Origin: Dipteris shenzhenensis | Lineage: Eukaryota > Polypodiophyta > Polypodiopsida > Gleicheniales | Length of the DNA stretch: 64,000 nucleotides | Strand: one strand, 5' to 3' | Assembly: GCA_047967505.1 (NCBI GenBank) | Contig: CM106540.1 | Shown: positions 1-8,948 of the stretch, in pieces | Position numbering within the stretch: the first letter of the stretch is position 1 | Layout: every line of letters begins with the position of its first letter | Notes under the pieces: generated by a model | Told to the model about the DNA's origin: nothing | Seen by the model: the letters and a program-made list of their open reading frames with translations, nothing else | The model's database searches: none | Translations under genes and position numbers: made by a program

Positions 1-1
1 A

Positions 2-205
2 ATTAAGATTCTCAGACAAACCAATAAGCTGAAGGGTACTAGAGTCTGGATATCTGAAGAGCTCACTCCGACTCAGCTCAAGCAAAGGACAAATGAACTC
101 AACAAAATGAAGGAAGCACGCAAAGAGGGCAAATGGGCAATCTATCGAGATGGACAAGCACTCATCCGAGATTTCAAACCTAGACCCAAAGACTCTCGGT
201 CTTAA
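2..205 (+). CDS. C-terminal part of an L1-ORF1p-like RNA-binding protein (partial at window edge)
   Basis: An open frame enters from the left edge and ends at TAA (203-205), giving 67 residues. It aligns by eye with the last part of the protein at 5,090-5,968: both have a KLKGT motif, an acidic (A/S)EEL segment, a basic helix, then GKW-x-(V/I)Y and a K-P-(K/R)-P-K-D-S-(R/Q)-S end. This matches the C-terminal domain that follows the RRM in L1-type ORF1 proteins, which bind LINE RNA. The two copies differ at many positions, and their similarity stops right after the stop codon, so they are separate family members rather than a recent local duplication. The N-terminal part lies outside the window. 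About 40 bp downstream begins the putative LTR of a decayed copia element, which probably landed behind this gene copy. Confidence 0.6.
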   Translation: MKILRQTNKLKGTRVWISEELTPTQLKQRTNELNKMKEARKEGKWAIYRDGQALIRDFKPRPKDSRS

Positions 206-244
206 ACTGAAAATAAAGTTTCCAATGAAAAACAACAACAATGA

Positions 245-436
245 TGCAACAGAAGAGGGGTAGCATTGCACAAGCATGCACAAAAGAGAGGAGTTCTTCA
301 TACACGAGAGATGGAGGTATGTGCAGCTATTCGGCCACCCTACGGCTGCTCAACATCGTCTAATCCCAACGATAGATGACTAATTATACAGCTGGCCAGC
401 TACACAGCTATGCCAGCTCTACTATCATTATTAACA
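245..436 (-). repeat. Putative 3' LTR of the decayed copia element
   Basis: Read on the minus strand this 192-bp stretch begins TGTTAATAATGA and ends CTCTTCTGTTGCA, the TG...CA ends expected of an LTR. It lies directly downstream of the copia pol tail (431-646), where a 3' LTR should be. I found no second copy near 4,000, so the 5' LTR and the exact element limits are unproven. Confidence 0.4.
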
Positions 437-950
437 ATACAATCTTCCACCAGTAAACACGCTGCAACCAACTAACCTATCAAGCCGATGGCTGCCGAGC
501 CCACTACCCAAGCGAGCAATCGAAAGGACACTCTTCCTTGAGCTCAACCCAAACCACATCACACCCAACATGCTCCAAAACTTTCGGTGCTTCTCTACAC
601 CAAATGACTGTGAATATGTCAACCACCTGCTCATCTGTCCTAACATAAGTCAAATCAATCTCTCCAACAAGGACCTGATAATGATATTATACTTCTATAT
701 GCTTTGTACTTGCAGCCAGTTGAATGCTACTCATATTATCACAATACAATGTGACTGCCTTGGCAACATCTTCTCCTAAGTCAAGTAGTACCTTTCTCAA
801 CCAAGCTACCTCACATGTAGCCATTGCTACACCTCTGTACTCAACCTCAAAATAGACAATGCAACTATCGGCAACTATCGATTGCTTCTTAATGCTCCAA
901 GTCATCATGCCACTACCAAAACCGAATGCATCTTGTTGATCTTCTATCAC
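431..950 (-). pseudogene. pol: Copia RNase H and pol C-terminus (broken)
   Basis: The piece at 687-950 carries the copia RNase H signature: a W-S-x-K-K-Q segment, an altered E(A/V)EYRGVA motif, WLR, a Y-C-D-N acidic motif and a TKHIEV end. The next piece (431-646) in another frame continues with G-V-E-K-H-R-K-F, the usual end of copia pol. RNase H removes the RNA strand during reverse transcription in the virus-like particle. A stretch between the asparagine-serine motif and TKHIEV is missing compared with intact relatives, and a frameshift divides the two pieces. Confidence 0.8.
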
Positions 951-990
951 AAGAGTTATCTACATTCCTCTCCAACATCAAGCCATAGCT

Positions 991-1299
991 TCAAAATCGC
1001 ACTTCCATTGGCAACTGGCTTACACGCTGTCGTCCCAAAGTTTTAGAGCATATCCAATATATCATACCGCTGTAGAGGAGGATGCAGCACTCAATTTCCA
1101 AGACGTACCTTAGCTCACCAAGGTCTTTCATATCAAATTCCACACATAGAATGTTCTTTGCATATGCTATCTCAGCCGCATCACTTCCTGTAATTATCAA
1201 ATCATCCACATATGTGACTATCACCACCATTCTTGCACTTGTCTTTCGTATATTTAAGGAACGATTAGCCTCACTTATCACAAATCTCCCACCCTTCAA
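991..1299 (-). pseudogene. pol: Copia reverse transcriptase, catalytic part (fragment)
   Basis: The translation contains V-x-V-T-YVDDLIITGSD, the catalytic YVDD box of Ty1/copia reverse transcriptases, followed by F-D-MKDLGELRY, another conserved copia block. About 100 residues are open before frameshifts on both sides. It continues towards the RNase H piece at 687-950 and follows the RT start near 1,890-2,080. It is inactive as an isolated fragment. Confidence 0.85.
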
Positions 1300-1499
1300 G
1301 AACTTTCTTATTCTCGCTATCCAAGCTCTTGGTGCCTATTGCAGCTCATTTTCTTATCCTCGATATCCAAGCTTGTTTCATCCATACTCCTCACACAGGC
1401 GGACACACCCACAACGCAGCCCTCACTCCTACAAAACACATGATACACACATCAGGAGATGCCACCTCTCTCATCTCCTAGATGGCGAATGAGCCTCAA

Positions 1500-1740
1500 G
1501 AAGCTAGAGTGAGCACCAAGCAGCTGCTATGAAAGTTGCCATGTTGTCCTCTGTCTTATAGAAGATGAGCAAGATCATATCATCCAACACATTCTCCACG
1601 ACATAATGGTATTGTATCTCAATGTGCTTCATCCGAGCATGAAAATCGGAGCACGAGCAAGTGCTATATCGCTTTGATTATCATTATTATACAGCTTTGA
1701 TTATCACTGTGGCTGATGGTCAAAAACATCTATGAGGACC
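1500..1740 (-). pseudogene. Out-of-place copia RNase H tail
   Basis: Minus-strand translation gives a D-N-Q-S-D-I-A-L-A-R segment followed, with frame changes, by material resembling the end of copia RNase H (a histidine-tyrosine block, then a K-T-E-D-N-M-A stretch). It sits between RT pieces, where RNase H does not belong, while a second RNase H lies at 687-950. It most likely comes from another copia copy brought in by insertion or recombination. No LTRs delimit it. Confidence 0.4.
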
Positions 1741-1889
1741 TGATCTCTCCAAGAGATCTGTGAAGCCAGATTGCCCCACACGTAGTGAAACAGGCAAGCC
1801 AATACTCAACCTCCGTCGAAGATAAGGCTACAATGGGTTGCCTTTTACAGATCCATGTGATTTCTACAAACCCGAGCGTAAAGTAGTAT

Positions 1890-2616
1890 CATGTACTCAA
1901 GTGTCATGAGTCTATCGATCCTTGGTCACTATGTGTATCCTCCAACCACAAGTCTAGCCTTGTGCTTGTCCATAGCTCCATCTAATGTACGCTTCCCAAG
2001 GACAGACCGTCGCCTCGGTCTTGGAACCAACTACCAGGGGTCCCGTTCTTCTCAATGGCTTCTATCTCCAACTCCATAGCTCTGTTACAATGCCCCCGGG
2101 AGAGCGCTTCCTCCAAAACCTTCTCCTTTGCCATACTTGGACTTGCGCGGACCTCCTCTTTTCTTAGTCATGAAGAGGGAATATCAGTTACTCCAAAATC
2201 ACACAGAGTCTCAAACAGCCACTTGGGCACCCTTTGAGAACCTAAACCTAAACTCTCGCCTACCACTTAAGGGGGTGCATCATCACTGTCTAGAACATCT
2301 ACTACCTGCACGGGCTTAAGCATAGCAACTATGTCACTGTCGTCATCATCGGCTAGCTCGCCAAGAGTGGGTGGCTCATCAACCACTAAGGATGGTATCT
2401 ATTCGTCAAAGAAGACATCCCTGCTAAGTAGATTCTCTCACGTCGTAGGATCATACAAGCGAAACCCTGTCGACGGAGAGTTATACCCCACCATAGATCA
2501 TTTGGGTGAAGTTGACATCCAAATTTTCCCTCTGTTTCTTGAGAATAGTCAAAAAACTTGGGAATTTGACCAATGACTTCAACACTAAATTTGCAGCAAT
2601 CCATAGCCCCTAGCAA
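1890..2616 (-). pseudogene. pol: Copia integrase-RT linker and RT N-terminus (broken)
   Basis: Between 1,890 and 2,080 the minus strand encodes a W-x-L-V-P-R-P block and a following K-A-R-L-V-x-G-G, the first motifs of copia reverse transcriptase. The stretch 2,331-2,616 encodes the variable acidic linker that joins integrase to RT, with S-L-V-V-D-E-P-P-type material. Several stop codons and frameshifts interrupt it. Assignment rests on position between integrase and the YVDD fragment as well as on these motifs. Confidence 0.55.
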
Positions 2617-2740
2617 ATCATCTCTTAGGCTGAAGAGTTGGGCATATTATGGGCTTCTTCCAAGCCATTGAAGCCCTCTATTTAGAGATATATACAATAG
2701 GATAGATAGAGTGGTAGATATGCTCAACATGTGCAAAGTC

Positions 2741-3506
2741 TCAATATTTCAGCCTGTGGCTTGCCTCATCATGATGTGGTTTCCTAGAATGCAATAGTCC
2801 ACTGCTATGTGAAGCATGATGATGGTAGATATGCTTTAGAGGTATATGAAAGAATGTGTCAAGAAGGTGTCCAACCATGTGATAAAACCTTTGTTGTGGC
2901 ATTGAAGGCTTGTAATAATGAGAGACATCAGGTCTCCTCCCAAAATATGCTTCAAAAGGTGTTATCTTAGAAACAGCTGAGATAGGAGACCGGTTGATGA
3001 TGTGGACTGCCAGAGCTATAGCTTCTGTCCACAGAAACTGGGGAACATCACGATGCGCCAGCATGGTCCGGGACATCTCCACAACTGTTCTACTCTTCCT
3101 CTCCACTACCCCTGCTTCAGAAGCAGTACCTACATTGGCAAATTCCGCTACATGCCCTTCTCTACACAAAACTCATCAAAGACTTGGGAACAGAACTTAC
3201 CAGCCTTGTCAGCCCTAAGGTCTTTCACAGTCAACCCGAACTCATTCTCCACGAGATCACACCACTCTTGAAACTAAGAATATGCCAAGGCCTTTAAAGT
3301 CAGCAAGTGAATTTGCTGAAACCATCAACCAGCAACATGAAATACAACACACCGCCACAGAGATCTACATGAACGATCTCAAGAAGTTTAGAAGCCCCTA
3401 GCTTGCTTCGGAAAGGCCTCTCGAGGGTGCTTCCCTCATAAACATGACCACCAGGTAACACAAGAATCATTTGTTCCAAGCAGCTCGTTGAGCGCATCAA
3501 TTTCAA
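2741..3506 (-). pseudogene. pol: Copia integrase (broken)
   Basis: The upper piece (3,300-3,506) resembles the end of the GAG-pre-integrase zinc domain and the start of the integrase core, with H-V-D-L-C-G-G and L-V-D-G-F-S-K. The lower piece (2,741-3,169) includes G-V-V-E-R-K-S-R-T-V-V-E with the catalytic-glutamate region, then FLW-x-EA and V-H-I-I-N-R-S-P, typical of copia integrases. The part with the middle catalytic aspartate is not readable. Integrase would insert the cDNA into the host genome, but stops and frameshifts make this copy inactive. Confidence 0.8.
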
Positions 3507-3744
3507 GCGACCAAACCTGAAGTGCCACAGGTCACCTTAAGGGGTCCCAGTGATTGAAGAGAGTGCCGACAATGTGTAAATACCACAATCCACCGTACTA
3601 GTGCAAACTACCTGGCCAATTGCTTTATCCCTAACCTCCACATAGGCTACATCGAACAACACCGTTGTGCCAAGTTAGCATGTCTCATGAACTAGCAACA
3701 ACATTAAACCCAAGGGACGGTACAAACAAGGAGTACTCCCTCCC

Positions 3745-3942
3745 TCAGCCGTCTAGAATAATGTTGAGACTACCTTCACCATGAACCTTGATCGTTGAAC
3801 TGTCTCCAATGCAAATGTCATCCCTCGTAATCACGAAGTTCTTGAATTCTGTTGGGGATGGATACATGTTGCGAGACAAGAATCCAAGTCGTGGAATCTT
3901 TTGCGTGAAGGGCAACGTCGCTCTTCTTAAACCTGTATCCAA
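3745..3942 (-). pseudogene. pol: Copia protease region (fragment)
   Basis: Sixty-five codons on the minus strand include D-D-I-C-I-G-D-S-S-T-I-K-V-H-G-E-G-S, the segment that follows the active-site loop in copia aspartic proteases. The D-S-G-A loop itself is not seen upstream, so the 5' end of pol and all of gag are missing or too decayed to recognise. Confidence 0.6.
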
Positions 3943-3960
3943 TTGCTTGATAATTTTTCT

Positions 3961-4839
3961 TTTGAATTTTGATTTATTTCAAAATATTTATGATAGACTG
4001 CTTTGCAAAAAAAGGCGAACGTTTTCCTACAGTTCAGTTAGGTCATGGGAGCTAGGTCTAGCATTTGAGGATGGACCCCCTTGCTTGAGGTTATGGGCAT
4101 TAGTGACCCACAAAAGTGATGTCCTCTCCTTGAGAGGGACATCAAGAAACACACCCCACCTAAGTGCCCATTTCTAGGACCAATCAAATGCACAGATTGC
4201 AAACTGAGCTTGCAACCATCGAAGAGAATGTTCTGAGGGCCTTGGGTGTGAGCCAGGAAACATGCCAAGAGGCATGGAGATACAAGATAAGACAACAAAC
4301 GAATAAAACTCTTAGTTGAGGTCAATCAAACTCAAAAATGACTTTAGAATAGGTCAATGTCTAGGACTACGTACTAGGAACTTGTCAGTGAAGTCAAAAT
4401 TCAATCCTGACAAGTTTAAATTTTTAGGGTTTTAAGTGACACCTAACACAAGGCAAGCTGCAGGCTGAGCTGGCACCAGGGTCAGCTGGCCTAGCCACTT
4501 GGTAACCGGAAGGGGCAAGTGGCAAGAGAGACTGGACAAGTGTGTGAGCAGCCCACCATTTGGTGGTCTGGAAAAATTGCCAATTTGGAACAGTCTGGCC
4601 CCCACAAACTTGCCATCTTGGGCGGATGGTGGGTTGGACCTGTAAACGAAGCCAGCCCCCTCCCTCATTTGACACAAAAATCCCACGCCCAATTCAGTCC
4701 TCCTCCCTCCTTGGTGCAGCAGCCCTCTTTCCTCCGCCATCTTGGTCCCCCTCATGCCCTCTTGGTGGTGCCGCAGCTTTCTATCTCCTCTCCCACGTTT
4801 CTCTCTCTACAGCAGCACTTTCTCTCTCTACAGTTCAAG

Positions 4840-4840
<1 letters not shown>
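3961..4840. other. Stretch without recognisable gene
   Basis: No protein family or RNA gene could be recognised. Some open frames exist on both strands, but they overlap each other and show no motifs. The right part is rich in pyrimidines and may be the leader of the reading frame that starts at 5,090. Confidence 0.4.

Positions 4841-4881
<41 letters not shown>
4841..4881. repeat. (CT)n microsatellite
   Basis: About 20 uninterrupted CT repeats, preceded by shorter pyrimidine runs. It lies about 210 bp before the start codon at 5,090, a common place for CT tracts in plant leaders. Confidence 0.95.
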
Positions 4882-4884
<3 letters not shown>

Positions 4885-4972
4885 CTCACCCGTTACCTCA
4901 ACCTCTTCGCCCGTCACCTCAGCCTCGTCACCGTCCGTCGTCAACTCCACTAGCACCGCCAACACCGCACCA

Positions 4973-4993
4973 GTTAACCTAACCTAGGTTAAC
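4973..4993. repeat. Perfect short palindrome before the L1-ORF1p-like gene
   Basis: The 9-base arms GTTAACCTA and TAGGTTAAC flank a 3-base spacer. Related GTTAACC/GGTTAAC words recur to about 5,030, so several hairpins are possible in the leader. A function is not shown. Confidence 0.6.
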
Positions 4994-5089
4994 TTTGACC
5001 TAACCGAACCTCGACAGAGGTTAACCCTTAGTTGGGCTGAACCCCCAGCCCAGCTAGGGGGTTAGCTCGGCCAAGGGGCAGCAGAAGAT

Positions 5090-5968
5090 ATGGCCAGCAA
5101 GGAATGGCCGAGCCTCTCCTCGAAGTCTCCCCCCTCAACCCCAATCATTTCAGGCAACAAGTCCCGATACGCCACTGTTGCGGCAATGACACCCTCTCTG
5201 TATGCACATACATACCTACGAGGAGGTTTGGACCAACCCATCAATTGGCACCATGAACAGATTTTTTATCTACAAGAGCAAGTAAGAGAGTTAAAGATGC
5301 AATTGGCAAATGCAGTAGCTAGAATTCAGGTTCTAGAAGGACCTAGCAAGCAAGCAGTCATCGATGAGGTTGTGAAATCTTGCAAGGCTTCCCCCCCCTC
5401 TACCCCCCAGCTAGTCTCCACAGTCAAAGACCTAGTTCACACTGAAGTACAGACCGCAAAGAAGGAAGTGATTGTGGAGTTCGATGCAAAGGTTAACAAG
5501 GCTGACATTCAGGAAGAGATTAAAGAACATGCAGCTAGGCATGATAACGATTTGAAGATTAGAATAGGGGGACTCACCGAAGGATGGTGCAAAGAGGAGG
5601 ACTCTTTCAGCGACACCTTAGCACATATCAAAGCAACCATGCCTAATATTGATTGGACACTTGATAAGGATGATGCTCTTGATGATGACGATGAACCCAG
5701 AGCAACTGGTATCTTACAATCTAAAGGTCATGCTATCATTACACTTAAGTCACGGGATCTACGAGTCAAGCTTCTCCGACAATCCTACAAGTTGAAAGGA
5801 ACTAAGATATCGATAGCTGAAGAACTTATACGAGATCAATTGAAAAATAAGGCAGCGGAATTAGCTAAGGTCAAGGCTGCAAGGAATGATGGAAAATGGA
5901 CAGTGTACCATGAGGACGTAGCACTCATTAAAGAGTTTAAATCCAAGCCAAAAGACTCTCAGTCTTGA
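5090..5968 (+). CDS. L1-ORF1p-like coiled-coil/RNA-binding protein (intact, 292 aa)
   Basis: An intact frame whose first ATG has G at -3 and G at +4. Residues 1-50 are Ser/Pro-rich. Residues about 50-150 hold heptad-like coiled-coil segments. From about 150 comes K-I-R-I-G-G-L-T-E, like the first RRM strand of L1-type ORF1 proteins, followed by A-T-M-P-N-I and an acidic loop of aspartates. The last 60 residues (LLRQ, KLKGT, AEEL, GKW-x-VYHEDVALIKEF) match the copy at 2-205 and resemble the ORF1p C-terminal domain. Such proteins trimerise through the coil and coat LINE RNA. No endonuclease or RT frame follows: the sequence meets a gag-only LTR element 91 bp after the stop. It could be ORF1 of a broken LINE, a non-autonomous element, or a domesticated gene. 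The domain reading is mine and needs a profile search. Confidence 0.6.
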   Translation: MASKEWPSLSSKSPPSTPIISGNKSRYATVAAMTPSLYAHTYLRGGLDQPINWHHEQIFYLQEQVRELKMQLANAVARIQVLEGPSKQAVIDEVVKSCKASPPSTPQLVSTVKDLVHTEVQTAKKEVIVEFDAKVNKADIQEEIKEHAARHDNDLKIRIGGLTEGWCKEEDSFSDTLAHIKATMPNIDWTLDKDDALDDDDEPRATGILQSKGHAIITLKSRDLRVKLLRQSYKLKGTKISIAEELIRDQLKNKAAELAKVKAARNDGKWTVYHEDVALIKEFKSKPKDSQS

Positions 5969-6059
5969 ACTGATGTATGGCCGATTATGTTTCTTTCCAA
6001 GTCATAATGTAGGTACTCTAAATAAATGGAGCTGCTTTATGCACTCCCTGAGAGCTACC

Positions 6060-6334
6060 TGTTGAAGAAGTGAAAGGAAAGCATGAAGCTGAACACGAAA
6101 TGAGAATGCTTGCTTGCTTATGGAATGAAGAAAGGTGAGGTCCATATGTAGGCACCTCTACATGAGCCACCAAGCTCCACAATCATCTCCTCAATCAACT
6201 CCTAGAATCTCTCAATCATCCTATGTGGCATCTACCACCACCTAACAGTGCTTATGGGCACCTAACTGTGCCTCTAGCACACACACATAGAACCTAAGGT
6301 GTGCCTGGGGCATACACCTTGAGATATCCCATCA
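6060..6334 (-). repeat. 3' LTR of the gag-only element
   Basis: 275 bp; on the plus strand it starts TGTTGAAGAAG and ends ATATCCCATCA. It matches 8,399-8,655 except for an extra 18 bp (near 6,150-6,170) and two substitutions. Confidence 0.93.
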
Positions 6335-6350
6335 AACCCCCCTCAAGGGA
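6335..6350 (-). promoter_or_regulatory. Polypurine tract (plus-strand primer)
   Basis: On the minus strand TTGAGGGGGGTTT directly precedes the LTR start TGATGGG. This is where second-strand DNA synthesis is primed in LTR elements. Confidence 0.75.
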
Positions 6351-6703
6351 ATGCCTCAGGCTATGTCAAAGATACATCTAGTCTCATAGTTTCTCATGCC
6401 ATCTCATGGTGATCAAGGATAAATCTATGGCTAGGATCTCATGCTAGCAAGGGTTCCCAAGGGTGTGAAGTAAACTAAGGGATACATAAGACCTTCCAAT
6501 GGTTATCTTCCCCTGCATGTACATGCACACAATGTCTGCAGGAGGTACCATGGAGCAAAACACATACACATGGCCTACATCATATGGTGACCAGAGGTGT
6601 TTACAAAGAACACAATAGTTTTTTCATTCATTTTGGAGGACTATCCAAGCAGAGTATCTTGACTCAACATAAAAAAGAGATCTGGAGCATATATGGAGAT
6701 GGT

Positions 6704-7537
6704 TCAAAAAGCATAATCATCATAGGAGGCCTCATCTTGTGGAGGCACATCAACTGAAAGTAAATTGGCAGTTTCTAGTTTTGTAGTTGCTTTCTTTTTG
6801 GCCTTACAAAACTTTTCATGGTGATTGTTTTTGCCACAATATTTGCAAGGATTGATCTTGAAGCGATCTTTTGAAAGGTGATTAGTCTTCCCACAATGTT
6901 TGCAAGGTTGAAACTTACCCATTTGAGTTTTTATGGCGTAGGCTGTGTCATTGCCTCTTCGGAGTTCCTTGTGCCTTTCTTCTTCTTGAAGAGCAGTAAT
7001 AAGACCTTCAAGAGTAGGATTAGGAAGATTTTTCAATGTGGTAACAACATGATCATAATCTTCAGGCATACTTTTAAGCAATACTGCCATTGCATCATCT
7101 GTAGTGATTAGAGAGTTGATAGAAGCAAGTTGAGTCATGAGACTCCGCATGTGATTGACATGGGCAGCCAAGGGAGTGCCACTAGCCATCTTCAATTCAA
7201 AGAAAGCAATCTTAAATGACAATTTTGAGATGTGAGAGCTAGCACCAAAAATAATATCAAGCTTCTGCCAAGCTTCAGAAGGAGACTCCAAATCAAAAAT
7301 GTGATGAATATAGTCATCTCCTAAGCCAAGAGCAATAATGCCATAGGATTTCTCCTCTCTAGCAGGATCTCGTGCCGAGCGTGTAGGAGCTGAGGATTCT
7401 CCAGCATTAGAGGCTGTTGAAGAAGAAGTTGAAGCAGGTTTGACGAGTCCCCACAGGTTTTCTCTCATCAATGCAAACTTGACTTTCATCTGCCATGCTT
7501 TACCATTCAACTTATCAATATTCAAGAAAGTAGCCAT
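6704..7537 (-). CDS. gag: Gag of the gag-only LTR element (intact, 277 aa)
   Basis: A complete copia-type Gag. Residues about 1-35 form the conserved start (KLNGKAW, then LWGLV), residues about 60-195 the capsid core (SEAWQKL, a K-L-S-F-K-I stretch, LLKSMPEDYD, L-Q-E-E-E). Two zinc knuckles follow: 231-244 is a perfect C-x2-C-x4-H-x4-C, while in 212-225 the last cysteine is replaced by arginine (R225). The protein ends in D-Y-A-F and then stop, where full-length relatives usually continue into protease. Gag assembles the particle that packages element RNA. With the short distance between LTRs and no pol, replication needs enzymes from another element. The intact frame agrees with the near-identical LTRs. 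The start is the first ATG and fits the family N-terminus. Confidence 0.93.
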   Translation of the reverse strand: MATFLNIDKLNGKAWQMKVKFALMRENLWGLVKPASTSSSTASNAGESSAPTRSARDPAREEKSYGIIALGLGDDYIHHIFDLESPSEAWQKLDIIFGASSHISKLSFKIAFFELKMASGTPLAAHVNHMRSLMTQLASINSLITTDDAMAVLLKSMPEDYDHVVTTLKNLPNPTLEGLITALQEEERHKELRRGNDTAYAIKTQMGKFQPCKHCGKTNHLSKDRFKINPCKYCGKNNHHEKFCKAKKKATTKLETANLLSVDVPPQDEASYDDYAF

Positions 7538-8386
7538 GAGAGGGTCTAACCCAAAATGGGCAGTGTCTACTCTCTTACAAGGCTAGAAAGAGTTGAAAAG
7601 CTTCAAAGTACAAGCATTTAGTGTAGCAAAGACTTGTAACCAAATTCCATAAAAATCATAATGGGAATGAAACTTTAACTTGCATGCTTCATAGAGGTGG
7701 CTAAATGAAAGTATTCCAAGCAAATCCAGGTATAGCAACCTAAAGGAAAGTTGTAGCCATAATTGTACTGATGCTATTCAACACTTTAAAACATCAGAAA
7801 TGCTAAAGTAGCATCTAATGTAGCACCAAACTCACAACATCGTCAAAACTGTCCAAAACAGAGGCCTGATCTTGGAGGGCTTGTATCTCACTCTTCAAAG
7901 CAAAGAAAAGAGGGCTTTCTAGGTAGAAATAAAGCTGGTATACCAGAGAAGAGCCACTGAAGAAGAGAGGCGAAATGCCGCGTCACGTCACCATAGCCAA
8001 GAGCTTTAAAGTCGACTGGTTTTTCGTCTGTTTCTCCCTCCCTGGTGGACCATTTCACTTCAAATCTGGACAGGGGCTAGCTCATGCTGTTGTGCAAGCG
8101 TGGCTCAGAGGAATTTCGAAATGGTTGCTCCAGCAAGTCGTATTGCACGAAATAGCGTCAGGAAGAAGGCGACTGTTGCGCGGGTTTACAGGCACCATTG
8201 TCTAATTCCTCTGACGTGGAAGGTCGTCCATATGAAGGGTCTCTACCTGGGAATGGTTGCTTGTAGGTAGAGAACTCAGCCCTCCAAGTGGTTGGGCAGA
8301 AAGGGGCAAAATAGAGAGGAAGGTGAAGAAGAAGAAGAAGAAGATGATGATGACATGGCATAAATGGGCTCAAGGAGGATCATAGT
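7538..8386 (-). other. Untranslated leader of the gag-only element
   Basis: About 850 bp between primer site and gag without a convincing gene on either strand. It includes an AAG/GAT-rich stretch at 8,325-8,353. RNA packaging signals would be expected here, but none can be pointed out from sequence alone. Confidence 0.6.
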
Positions 8387-8398
8387 GCTCTGATACCA
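8387..8398 (-). promoter_or_regulatory. Primer binding site, initiator-Met tRNA type
   Basis: The minus strand reads TGGTATCAGAGC directly after the 5' LTR end. This is the standard primer site of plant copia elements and confirms the orientation. Confidence 0.93.
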
Positions 8399-8655
8399 TG
8401 TTGAAGAAGTGAAAGGAAAGCATGAAGCTGAACACGAAATGAGAATGCTTGCTTGCTTATGGAATGAAGAAAGGTGAGGTCCATATGTCACCAAGCTCCA
8501 CAATCATCTCCTCAATCAGCTCCTAGAATCTCTCAATCATCCTATGTGGCATCTACCACCACCTAACAGTGCTTATGGGCACCTAACTGTGCCTCTAGCA
8601 CACACACATAGAACCGAAGGTGTGCCTGGGGCATACACCTTGAGATATCCCATCA
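8399..8655 (-). repeat. 5' LTR of the gag-only element
   Basis: 257 bp, paired with 6,060-6,334. In element orientation it runs TGATGGGATATC to CTTCTTCAACA. Confidence 0.93.
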
Positions 8656-8948
8656 CTACCCTCCCTAAGCTGATGTACTAATTGGTTTTCATGTTGTCCC
8701 ATAGACTTCTTGGTCTTCCGTGGATGTTAATAGACTTTCTTTCTTTCTTTCTTTCTGCAGAAATCTTCCCCTCTCTTCACCTCTGGAAGCAGCAGCAGCA
8801 CCTCTTTCTCTCCCCCTGCCTCAAAGCAGCATCAGCACTCTCTCTCCAAACCATTACTCCATTCTAAGGCTTTCTCTCTCTAGCCTGCATCACTTTTCCT
8901 GATTTTTCTCTCTCCAGCCCCAAGATCTCACCCATCCAAGCAAGACGG

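Larger units (their letters stand above)
431..3960 (-). mobile_element. Degenerate Ty1/copia retrotransposon, pol remnant
   Basis: On the minus strand, from high to low coordinates, the fragments run in copia order: protease region (3,745-3,942), GAG-pre-integrase and integrase start (3,300-3,506), integrase core and end (2,741-3,169), integrase-RT linker (2,331-2,616), RT start (about 1,890-2,080), RT catalytic part (991-1,299), RNase H (687-950) and the pol tail (431-646). The integrase-before-RT order is diagnostic of copia over gypsy. Frameshifts and stops separate all pieces, so no product is possible. A 5' LTR and primer site were not found. A stray RNase H tail between about 1,500 and 1,740 shows that the copy is also rearranged. 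Confidence 0.85.
6055..8660 (-). mobile_element. Complete gag-only LTR retrotransposon (TR-GAG type)
   Basis: The element spans 6,060-8,655 and is flanked on both sides by CTACC (6,055-6,059 and 8,656-8,660), a 5-bp target-site duplication. Its LTRs (6,060-6,334 and 8,399-8,655) begin TG and end CA, and differ by two substitutions and one 18-bp indel, so the insertion is recent. A primer site for initiator-Met-type tRNA adjoins the 5' LTR and a polypurine tract adjoins the 3' LTR. The only substantial sense-strand gene is Gag (6,704-7,537), with no protease, integrase, RT or RNase H. This layout matches the TR-GAG class of non-autonomous plant elements, which must borrow pol functions from a related copia element. 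It landed 91 bp behind the L1-ORF1p-like gene. Confidence 0.92.

Noticed and set aside
4519-4982. Overlapping open frames across the CT-rich leader
   Set aside because: They come from the (CT)n repeat and have no motif; the convincing start is at 5,090.
4973-5030. TTAACC-like words as telomere sequence
   Set aside because: They are short, irregular and part of a palindrome, not tandem telomeric repeats.
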